NCBI RefSeq assembly: GCF_026230105.1
Contig: NC_079483.1
Span: 15,865,312 to 15,929,311 of the forward strand
DNA from: Diorhabda sublineata
Taxonomy: Eukaryota > Arthropoda > Insecta > Coleoptera > Chrysomelidae
Length of the DNA stretch: 64,000 nucleotides
Direction: 5' to 3'
Shown: positions 42,301-54,300 of the stretch, piece after piece
Position numbering within the stretch: position 1 is the stretch's first letter
Layout of the letters: every line of letters starts with the position of its first letter
Program-made: the position numbers and the translations under genes
The notes under the pieces: model-generated
What the model saw: the letters and a program-made list of their open reading frames with translations, nothing else
Told to the model about the DNA's origin: nothing
Database searches by the model: none

Positions 42301-45300
42301 CCTGTTGGACAGAACCGTTGACTACAATATTTGTAGTTTCAGATGCTTGAAACATATAGTCAGGGAACACATCAGGGTTTATTGGGTAGATGCCTGTTTT
42401 AGCAAATCCATGAGTGGCATTCTGGACTGTAGCCGCTTTTCCATACGCTTCATTTAGCAGACCACCAATTTGAAACTGTGTCACAACTCGTCTAGGATGA
42501 GCTTTGAGCCATCTGGTTATTGCTTGGTCATAATACGTCTTGAGTGGCCCAAAAAATGCCACATCGAGAGGTTGCATTCGATGTGTGCAATGAGGTGGCA
42601 GACACAAAAGCACAATGCCATTTTCTTTGGCGTACACAAGGGCATCGAGATATTTATGACTTGCATGTCCATCCACGATTAACAAAACCTTTTCAGTGGG
42701 AGATGCCTTGACATATTTTTGGAAATGTTGCAGCCACTGTAAAAACACTGGGCCAGTCATCCAGCCGGACTCCTGGGCAATGCATAAAGTTCCTGTAGGT
42801 GCATGGTCAGCCAATTCTTTTTTCATATTTTTCCGGGGAAAAATTAGGGCAGGCGGAATAAAGTTTCCAGCGGTGCACATGCAGCAAACAACTGTTACAT
42901 GAGAACCTCTTTCAGCGCTGGTGATTGCTCCTACTTGCTTCCGACCGGCTGTAGCAAATATTTTCTGCGGGCGCTGCACTGTAGATAGAGCAGATTCATC
43001 TGCATTGTATATCCTCATGGGGTCGATATTTTCTTTTTGCATGATCTGGTCGAAGACCTTAAAAAACTGAGCCACTTGAGGCTTATTAAATGCCTGTGCT
43101 CTCGCTGCGGATGTAGCTTCGGGTTTACGCAGTGTTATATCTCGATTTCTTTTCCGAAATCCTCTTAACCAGTCTTTTCCTGCAGCCTTTTTATGATTAT
43201 TAAACTGGTGCTCAAACCCATTTTTTACTGCTAAATTGTAGGCTAACTCCAGTACATCTTGTCTTGTGAGTCCAAAGAACCTTGATTCTAGCAGTTTTAA
43301 ATGCTCCACCAACTGCCGTTCTACTTCTACAGGAAATGTGGTTTTAAACCTGCCCAGTCGTTTTTCGCCTTTTTTTAAAGTCTTATTTTTTTGCAAGGCA
43401 TGTCTCCTTAGAGTTGCTTGAGGTATGTGGTAAGTTTTTGATGCCTTGAGCCACCCCATTTCACCATTATTAACAGCTTCTATTGCCTTTAATATAGAAG
43501 CAGGATCCCATGATTGCCTACTAGATTTTCTTACGTAATTTCTTGGCATTATCTATAAGAAAATGCATATTTTAATACGTCTATTATGATGGGGCAAAAT
43601 GACATAGTATGTCAATTTGCCCTCCCACATTCTATGTCATTTTACCCCATATGAACCTTATGTAAACAAATGCAATTTTTGCCAAAACAAGAACCCGCTT
43701 AACAAATCTGAATAATTCAATTCTAAAAGCAACAATCACATAACTCAACATAAATATTCCAACTCCACAGTTTATCGCATTAAAAAGTTATAGCAGTTTT
43801 TAATGTTTCACGACAAAAAATTTTGGCGGTTAAAAATACTATAATCGGGCGTGCACTTACTCTGAGTGACGAAGTGGTACTAAATGTAAAGGAGCATACC
43901 TGCTACCCATTCCGCAATAGCATATTCGTTTCCGAGCGCTTCCGAACGAAAATTTGTGTGTATTCGAGCGCTGTGTCATTTTACCCCACTATGTCATTTT
44001 GTACACCCTTCCCCTAAAACTCTCTAACAACATATTTTCAGTAAAGAAGAGTAACTGATATCTAGTTGGTCATTCAGGAAGTTTCGGGAAATTTTGGCGA
44101 TTATTTTCTGCGTTTAAAAGTTCAAAATCGGTATTAAAGAGATAGGACTGAGATAGAATTTCTCTTTTTACAGTTTAATAATATTCAAAAACTAGTTAGC
44201 ACGTTGTGTGTCGATTAAATACACAAATTAGGCGCGGCACAATTTGAACTTGGCGCCAATTAGGCCCCGTCCAACGCGTTGTGATCAGAATCACTATTTT
44301 GCACTTGGACACTGCTAGTATGAACTAAATTTTTAACATCTTTCGAGGTGAAGTGATGAATGAATGCAACTAGATTTTTAGAATTTTTTGGTTGCCTTTG
44401 TTGTTACATTTAGAGGCGGTTAGATTAGGTTAGATTAGAAAAATAATAAACTTTTACACTTACCTCTCCAGTAGAACTTCATTAGCAGTTTGGTTCGATA
44501 ACTTCTTTAAATGTTTATAATATACAGGGTCCTTCAGGACGAGCTGAATCGATATCGATTTTTAGCTATGAATACTTAAATTTAAAAACTGTTCTTTGCC
44601 TTTTAATCCTATTTTTATAGAACTAATGCGATTGCACGAAATTGACAAATATATTAAGCACTCCGTGTTACTCAACAGGTTGTGGGTGATTCATCAATAT
44701 GTATTTATCTTATTTTTATTGCTTTCATTCAGGTAAAATTAGTTAGCACCCTAAAATAATGTAGTATAAATGAATTATTCATGTCAGAACGGTAATAACC
44801 TAAACTCACATTGTATAATATTGAGCTTTTATTCGCTTAATCCGAATGAGACTGAATCAAGGGTTTATCATATTTGCTTTCCATTTTTATCACTTTAAGG
44901 GACCATGCACTTTTAAGAACTTGAATATATTTACTTAGATAAAATTATAGCAAACACCTACGAATAATCTGAAAAGTTTTTTTTTGTAAAATCAAATATA
45001 TTTTCGCTGTCTGCATGAATAGGATTATCGGTACAAATTGGACTTTTTATTGCTCGATATTTTTCAATCAGACATCTTGTTAGCATGTATTATGAATAAA
45101 GTATGGTTTGCACCGTTTGTTTTATTTTTTCTATTCCTCTGAATGCCGTATAGTTTATACGATTGATTTTGCAGAATTAAATATTGAACAATCAATTTGA
45201 CATGCAGACATTATCGTTTTTTATAAAATTAGTATACAAATGTAATTCGTTTTTGCGTTTCGAAAATATTCAAACGAATTACCTGTCGAATTAAACAACA

Positions 45301-48300
45301 TGCACTGTATAACATATTAGATAGAAAAAGGTAAAAAACTCGTATTATACAGGATGTTCCAGGACTTTATGCAAAATAATGCTGAGACATACGAAAAACT
45401 TTATAATACGACCCCTCGTTTCTGAGTTATAGGCCTTCAAAGCTGCGAAGTCAGAATTTTTATTTAAGTATATTTTCCAAATTATTGCAGCGAACATCAT
45501 GAATTTTTAATGAATGATTTCGTACGTCTATATAGTGTGTTTGACGGAATAAATTATTCTAAACTACCATCTGAAGCCCAGGGGCTTATATCCAATGGTT
45601 AAAAATCCATAACATTTACAGGAACAGCCTGTACAATCTAATGATAGCAAAAATTGAATTTTTCAATCGATTTTTTAACAGAAATATACTCTTTGTTTAA
45701 TTCGATGAAAATTATGGTTTAGAAGATGTAAATTTTTAGATCGTTGTACATTCCAAGGAAACCGTTCACCATAAAGAGACATTCTAAAGAAAATTATCAT
45801 AAATTATAATTATTTATTGAAAAACTTACAGAAGGTATTAAAATACAATCAAACATTTCTAATTGGACTGCATACTTTCGAACATTGTGTTGCTTACAAC
45901 TTATCAAAGAAAAACAAAAAAAAACTATAATAAATGACACCTTGCACTTCTACACACTTCTGTAGTCTACGCCATTTTGAACTTGGAAGAGCATTCCAAG
46001 ATTCTGCCAATAGAAGCTTTTAAGATATCTCCAAAAAATTAGATCTATTATATTTCATTTAGGGGAACGTGGTGACCATGCAAATGGACCCATACACCTA
46101 TTTCTGGATGTGGAAGAGGTGAAGAAGTTACTCCTGGAGAATCCTACGAATAGTTGTAGTAGATTTTGCGTATGCTAGTTGTGGGATCAACATCAAAGGC
46201 ATCTAATGCATTTTGTTCTAAAGCTGGTGTCGTATAGTTCGTTGTTGACATTCGCCACATTTTTTGGTAGGACTAATATTTTATAATGAATAATCGAAAG
46301 TATTTTACTAAATTTATGGAAACAACCCTAACATAAATTCTACTGTCGGGTATAAATCTGCCCGAAAAGCATTTAGTATACAACCTTCTGGCTTCTGACG
46401 AGTTATCTCTTCCAAGTTCAGAGTTCCATAGACTCTGGAAGTGTGTAGAAGTACAAGGTTTGATAAGTTATAGGCTAACCAAGTAAATTTTGTTTTTTAA
46501 GGCTTCATTAGAATCTGAAGCATTACGGAACGGACCAGAAAACCTGCAAACTGTTCAAAAAATTATCGCAAACTATAACCCTACTTACATTTTACAAATT
46601 GTTAGACAATAATATTACTATGAATTTTTTTACCCATCACAGAGGCATGCAGATTCATGCGTAAACATTCCTACTTGTGTCTTGGATATCACTTTCCGTG
46701 CTCGTTATGTAATATACTATTTGCACATTGTTTTTTTATTTTGGTGCGTACCAAACGAAATTTTCATCAAGAATTCGATATTTCAATTTTTTCACAATAA
46801 GTTTATGAAAGTTTCTACAAATTAATTTAAAATAATCTCCGTCCTTGTCTAACGCTTCGAAAAATTGCTTCATCATACCTAACTTCATATGTAAAGGTAG
46901 AAAAATTATTCCTGGTGCTAGATTGGATGATGATCTTTGCCAGTTCTACGAAAGACAGTCTGCGATTATGTGTTTTACTGTTAATTTGCAGTTCACACAT
47001 TTGGGTTCTGGTTTACAATCGAATAGGTATCTATGGGTTAATCGCATTTGGCTAAGCCAGAGACGAATTAGTAGAACCTCGTTGCTACGATGTTTGGGTA
47101 ACAATAACCACGCTTTCACAGTGCCCCACAGTGCGTAGCTTGTTTGTAGTTGTCTTCCATTTGATTTCCATTTAGGTTATGTACCATTGTTGTTTTGACA
47201 TCGATTGTTCTCGCCCATACAATCCCTAATAGGATTATTTGTAGTTTCGTTAACAATCAGATCTACCTTCCGTTTCCTTTCATTCCAATGTGGAGGATGA
47301 TCCAGAAAAAACCGTTTCGTTGTTGTGCGCTTCTAAAAGTTATGGTTCTCGATTGATTTTAGTTTGCCAGGGGATTCGAGTGTAAATTTTTTATATAGTT
47401 TGAAATAAGCAGAAAGCATCTGTGACTGTAAAGTAATATAATACAGGTGAGAAATCCGGCCGAAGAAGTTTTAAACACATATTTAGAAATTGGGTGTGGC
47501 AATGGCGAAATCTGGACCGTCTTTAGATTCGAAAATATCTGACAGAACAATGCTTCAAATAAAATATGGTTTGTTGAAAGAAATGACCTGGTACTTTTTA
47601 TTGTCCATGGTAGGGTGTGAGTGTATTGAAGGAAAAAACAATATGGAAGCAGGAGATTTAGGCTCTAAATCTGGCAAAGGAGGGTTTTGTAGTTCTCGAT
47701 TTGTTTGTAACAAGATTTGGGAAACGCAATCTTAGAAAATTAGATTTCGATTCAGCTGCATTTTTTAATGATTACTCTCCTAAATCACAGAGTTTCTTCT
47801 GGTGTTGTACGTAATACACCTGTTATCAAACGTAGCTATCAAGTTTTTTAGCGAGTTAATAACTGAACTTCTTGCGATCTTGCCAAATTCCCATAAAAAG
47901 ATTCGGGAAGACTGTCTTCTTGTGAGAAACTGTGTAGGGTGACGGAATAATCAATATTCTCACTGGGAATATTATAACAAGTAAAATATTTTCACCATGA
48001 CGTGATACATTGTTTACACCACCACTAAACCAACAGTCACAATTACACTGCCTTCAGTTTACTTTCAGTCTCTGAAGACGATAAGTTGGTTATCGAAACG
48101 CACGTCAGACAGTGTAATTGTGAGTTTTGGTGTAGTGGTGGTGTAAACGGTTCCAATTCCAATTTAATACAACAATAACTCATACTCACACAAAAGAAAT
48201 ACAATTTTATTAACGGATGTTCTTTTTAATGGGTTAGATGTTATCAAAAATATAGAGGCTAATTCTTTTACACCGCCCCTGGCCCACCTACAATGAAAAC

Positions 48301-51300
48301 TTGATATAAATGTGTGTGTACAAGTGAAGAAAAGAATCAATTTTCTTTTAATAAACTATTTATAGTCCCTGAAAGTATGCTTCGCATTTATTGGCTACTA
48401 TGCTTGTATTTAGGCATCATGCATTCACTATGAGGAGCTAAAATTATTTTTTTTTTATGTAAGTACATTCGAAATTTTGATCTAATTTTTTGGAAACATT
48501 TTTACGGACACATAAGACAATCTGTTACGGTTGTTAACGTTTGCTTGGGTAATTCGTAGTTATTAATTTTCAATATTTTAATTAAATATTTCCAGTGTAT
48601 GGAAGGTGTCCATTATATCAAAACCAGTAGTTCGTTTTTCGCCAAATTTCCTTATTACCTAATTTGGAATATAGCTCATATTTTAAAGGTCCTCACATTG
48701 TTGTGAGATCTTTAATTTTTCTGGAAATAACGGGTACGGCACTGGAATGTGACACATTTTAAGGCGCCACTGTATTTATCGGGCTTTGTTGATAAATAAA
48801 ACTTTCGATATTGGTGTGCAGAACAACCAATGCAGTTGCCCGATAAACCTTTACATGCTGAAAAAATTACGGTTTGGTGCGGTATTGCAACCCTTGGGAT
48901 TATTGGACCGTATATTGTTGAAGAGAACACTCGAACTGTAACCGATCACGAAATATGGTTTCAACGGGATGGGGCAACTAGTCATACCGCTAGAATAGTT
49001 ATGCAGTTTTTAAGGAATAAGTTTCCTGGGAGATTAATTTCCCGAAATGGAGACCTTGCCTGGCCAGCACGTTCTCCTGACTTAACGGCTCCAGATTGTT
49101 TCTTATAGGTCTAACGTGAATCTAAACAACCTTCGTACACTGGATGAGCTAAAGAACAACATAACTGAGGAGATAAGAAGAATTGATGGAAGACTTCGAG
49201 GCGCAGTTATGAACCACGTCCGAGAAATTTATAAAAATTCGTCCAAGCTAGTTTTAGATAATTGAGACTTTCCATACTTAAAATTCTGAATATATTCTTC
49301 TATTCTAGAGCTTTTTTTTCGAATACTGTTGACTGTTATCAATAGGTTTGAGGTAAGGATGAGAATTCTTCAACTACTAATTACTACTACATGATCATCA
49401 AGATGGTGCAGACCGGATGTGTAAGCGTCGATGTGCATTAAGTTGTAACGCATGGAACAGTACAAGATAGGATACATCGTTTGCGATTGCGCATCGACCT
49501 AGTACGCAGCTCCTAAGAAATAAACAGGCTGCGTGACTACGCCGCAATTTAGAACATCAACGTAACGTTGATGATGTTGTATTCAATGGTCGTGATGCCG
49601 AACTCACGTACCTTTGCTGTGCATTGTATTTTTTTATGAAACGGCACATATCGTAGTGGAATTTTGATAATGATTAGCGATAATAAAGAAAGAATAATTG
49701 AATTTTTGGGTAAATATGAATGTATCTACAATCAAAAAAGTAAAAAGTACAAAAATGTTCCACTAAATCATTCTTCAAAACAACTTTTCGACATACAAGT
49801 AAAAGCGATCCTCATTATCATCTTTACTAAGTGTTTTTCTTATTTTATTTATATCATGGATCCATTTTCTCTTTGTACTCACGGAACTATTAAGCCACAA
49901 TAGTAGTAATCGCTTCTTCCTCGTTAAATGAACTACTAGGTCCATTTATCCAATCTGTGTTGGACATTGTGAATAACATAAGCACCGAAAACAGTAAAAT
50001 AGAATATGGCCACCGTAGTTAGACACGCAGAGCCTGCATTGCGTACTCATCTCGATTGCGTAAGCGTTGACATATGCGTAATACTGTGTGACATTGTGTT
50101 ACGCCGTACGTCACGCATACGCATCCAATCTACACGAGACTTTATCCTTAACATTACATCTAACACTTTCCAGAGGTTTCAGATCAATACTTTACTTTTG
50201 CGCCTGGTATTTTATCTTCGGATCTACAACCCCCTGTACTCTCAATAGTTCTCTATTCTATCTCTACAAATCTGGCCCTGCTTCTCTACCCAAATAGTAT
50301 CCATTGTATTTGTATTTTCTCTTGCTGGTAATATTTTTAGTTCCAATATCTTTATCTTGACTCGTTAAATTATTTCAGTTTTTTCTCTTCCCATACGTTT
50401 ATCACTGTGGTTACCATCTCGAACGTGATCACTCAAGTTCAAAATTTCATTTATTATACTCAGGTTTCTATTTCTTCTAAATAATTGATAGTAGTACTTC
50501 AAGATTCCCTTCATACTCGATTAAACCATTTATTTCATCTTTGCACCTAAATGGTTGATATTAAAATTATGTTTTGAAAGGTCTTTACTTCTGTTTCTTC
50601 CTCCACTTTTATATAGTTTCTTCCCGATTGCTTTCCAATTCGGTATTCTCTTGCCACTCAACCAAATCTAATGATTATCTTCACTAGTTCTTGTTGTTTC
50701 TTTGATATTCGGTTATTGGCGTCTCGTATTACCAATACTTCGTTAGTAATTATGTTTCAGTCCTTTACACCTCTGAAAAATTGGATCAAGTTGTTTCACA
50801 CATTTATTTAGTTATTTCAAACTAAATTATAAGTTCCAATGCTCACTTTTTTTCAGAAAAAAAGCCTGTTTGATAATTTAACTGAGAAAATACGGGACTT
50901 GCTTTATAAACAAGAAGAAATTGTTAGTAATCATGATTACGTTGTCTTTTTAGAACCATAGAAGTAGTAGAATACAATGTGGGACCAGTTTTATGGAGTT
51001 AAATTCCACTAGATTAATAAATAAGCAAGTTGAAGCATAATGATTTTTTTTTTAAATTTACCCTCATATCATCATAGTGATTAAAATTAGGAATATAGAA
51101 CTCTTATAATTTAAAAGAAAAGAGCTAATCTATGAAAAAACTCTAAAGAGCAGCATTTTTAATACTTAAGGTGTCGAAGAAATTCAATAGGGCTCCCGGA
51201 ATCTACCTCAATCTTTATTTCAGACCTCTTTAGAGCTGCCGGATTAAGAGGGAGGAATTTTTTGCACAGTAACAGGCATATGCAGAGGTCAGCGTGAGAG

Positions 51301-54300
51301 AAAAAAATGCAGCGACAAAATGAATTTATTAAAAGAAATTACAAAATGAATTATGTTCAAATTAATACCCATCTTAATCAATGCATTTTCGGCAACGTTT
51401 CTCAATGGTGAGGTAAGTCCGGCGAAGCATGTCAATCTGATCGCGAAGAGTTTTGGATTCTTCTGCAATTGCAATTCGGAAAAAGGAAAAGCTGCGTGTT
51501 CCTCTTGCAAAAAAGCGGTCCTTGAGAGGGCCCCACGGGAAGAAATCACAGGTTGTCAGGTCTGCCTATCCTTTCTCCAAAATGAACATTTAGGAACTCC
51601 CGCACATATAACGCGTAGTGCAACGAAGTTTCCTCCTGCATGAAATGAGGGATGTTTGCGATTGTTGGATCCTTGTCCATTTGCCTACGTGAATATCCAA
51701 CTATTTCCAGATAACTTTGACCCGACACGTAATCCTAGGATGCCAGCCGACACCACACCCCAGGCAGCTTTTATTCTTTTTCAATGAAGACGTGAGAAGT
51801 CTGGTCGTTCCAGTACATGCAGTTAGGCCGATTGACCGTACTGTTCAGTTTAAGAGTTACTTCATCCGACCACAAAATGGAATGCTCGAAGTGCGGATCA
51901 TCCTGACTGCTTCCACGCTCGCAAAATTCCATTATACGATCGAAATCATCCTCGCGAAGTGCGTGGAAGCGACGTGGGTGGTTAACTCGATAGTACATGC
52001 GTTTCAGCTTTCATAGTAAAATAAGATCGGGTATTTGAAGCCGATAGCCGCACTACAGATTGGTTCGGCAGCCCAACTAACGCCAGCGCCACTGTGTCCA
52101 TATTTGTGTTAGTTGTTACAAATACAGGTCGTCCAGAAGGCAGCGTGTCGATAACAGAGCCCATTTTCAAGAATGTCTGGTACGTCTTTCACACTGTTGA
52201 ACGATTTAGTAGCGGCGAATTTGGAATTTTTTTTTGAAATCTGAAGCATAATTTCGTAACCCACGTTCGTACTACAAAAATACTCTTTCTTGAATCGGTT
52301 ATTCATTCTGAACACGCGTCTACTCGACCAACACGGGTTATCATGACATAACTCTCTGAAGCACGAATATGATTCAAGAAGCGGGGAATTTGAAATGGTC
52401 TTTCTATTCAATATTCAAGAAAAGAAAATGTGAATTTTCCATAAAGCGAATTTTCCAATTCACAGTGTTATAAAATGGATTCTTAGGAAGTTAAAGTTCA
52501 AAAATAGTTGTCAAATCTAGGAAAAGTTTACCCGAATGATGAAATAAATAAGATACACTCTACCTAATCTTTGGAGTTCAAAAATTTCCGTAAGGCAGTT
52601 CGATAAAAAGCTTATCTAATGCTTTAAGAAATTCAGAAAATCGCATTTCAATGTATATTTCATTTTCAAGAAGCAGATAACTAGATAAAAGATTGGACGA
52701 TTCTAGAAATAGTATATATTTGAATAATCTGATTCAGATACAGAGTGTACCTAAATTCGACTGCCAACGCTCTAGGGGAAATTCCTTGGGTCAAATTATG
52801 CCTGTCGGGAATTATGTCCACAAACGTATCATTTCCAAGATACAGGGCGTCTAAGTTTTAAAAATAAATTCAAATTCACTTTGACTTAGAATATTGAATA
52901 GAATATTGAAAGTGTTGCAAAATAAATTAATGAAAAATGGATTACAGATTATCTATTCATGTAGAACAAGTAGATTATCAACCTGATAATCGTCAAAAAG
53001 TTTCAATAACAATCGATCACACAATTTGAAATTTATCGACAAAAAATCGTTTTATTTTTAAAACTTCAACACCCTGTATCTTGGAAAGAATGCGTTTGCG
53101 GACAAAGTTCCCTATCCTGATAGGTCGAATTTAGTATTAAGTTATTTTTTATTCTCAAACAGGCGAATGAACTAAATCCTATATTCGAGAATTCGAACAA
53201 TCTCAAATAATAGAGTAAAGTAGCAGGGATTCCCATATAGTAATTGACTGTTTCCTTTCTCTGCACGTTATTTTGCAAGGAAAATGGATGAAAATCCTTC
53301 ATCCTTATTCACACAACTATCATTAAACTAACAATGAAAAACGTTTTTCCAATAGTCTGGAGCAATATGACTGCATTAGAAACTAAATCCTTTCAATAGG
53401 AAAAAGAACATTCAAGAGAATTATCCAGTCTAAATTTTCTATAGCAAAACAACAAAATAACTGGAATTATTTTCTAAATACTATATATTTACAAATATTT
53501 ACAAAACAACCTCATCCTCTACAAAATACTCTCGATTAAAAGTAATACATTTGTCCCAGTGGTGCTTCCACTATTCGAAAGATTGTTTGAACTCATCTTT
53601 AGAGATGGCTGCAAGCTCCTGTCTCGTTCTTTTCTTGATGTCTTCAATATTTCCAAATCGCCATCCTTTCATGCCCCTTTCTGAGCTTGAAAACAAGAAA
53701 AAGTCGCACGGAGCCAGATCAGGCGAGTAAAAAGCGTAGGGCAGCGGAACCATGTTATTTTTATCCAAAAACTGGCTAACAGTGATGGCTGAATGTGCAG
53801 GTGCGTTGTCCTGGTGGAAGAACCAGTCACCAGGCAGTCATCGGGCAGCTGGACGTCCAAAGCGAGGTTTGTCATCAATCGACATATCGAATACTCTAAA
53901 ACCTTTCAAGATGAAAGAGAACATTTAATTATCCAGTCTAAATTTTCAATCAAACGAGTTGTAGTCTGAAAAATACGCCACCTCACCAGGAGCCAATGAA
54001 AAGCTAAATTAGAAATAGTTAATTTTCAGTAGATGGTGTTGGTCTGATTCATTCAACTTGATCCACGTTTCACACTTGGAATTTGATGTTACATTTTTAT
54101 GAATCGACTTTTCTTAGTCAATGTTTCTATTAAAAGTAAAGTATTAAAAATAATTACGATACTGTGTAAGATTTCCGACAATAGATAATTGATTGTTGAA
54201 AGTTTGATTCTGCTAAATACATATATTAAACTATACAATACAATAAATTAAAAATCACTTTCCTCGTAGTTGCTACATTTCAAAATGTACTACCTACATT

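Larger units (their letters stand above)
41513..44014 (-). mobile_element. Complete pogo-like DNA transposon, 2502 bp, perfect terminal repeats, TA duplication
   Basis: Both ends begin GGGGAAGGGTGTACAAAATG and match without a difference for 25 bases. TA lies directly outside each end (41511-41512 and 44015-44016). One uninterrupted transposase ORF runs on the minus strand. Subterminal copies of GGGGCAAAATGACA / TGTCATTTTACCCC are clustered within both flanks of the ORF. The perfect ends and intact ORF indicate a recent insertion. It inserted in reverse to the kinase gene in intron 9. Confidence 0.95.
41038..44280. mobile_element. Palindromic (foldback) element of about 740 bp, split by a pogo-like insertion
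   Basis: TTAATTGGCGCCAAATTTAAATT at 41050 is answered by AATTTGAACTTGGCGCCAATTA near 44245. The arms share ACTGTAAAAAGAGAAATTCT with ATCTCA(A/G)TCCTAT, GATTTTGAACTT, and CAATGACCA(G/A)(T/C)TAGATAT inverted relative to each other. A central pair TTTGAATTACTCAGAACTG / CAGTTCTGAGTAATTTAAA lies at 41272 and 41489. Removing 41513-44014 and one TA rejoins a near-palindrome. Confidence 0.85.

Noticed and set aside
41788..42902. Plus-strand ORFs (up to 91 codons) opposite the pogo-like transposase
   Set aside because: They are shadows of the minus-strand frame, with no independent similarity.
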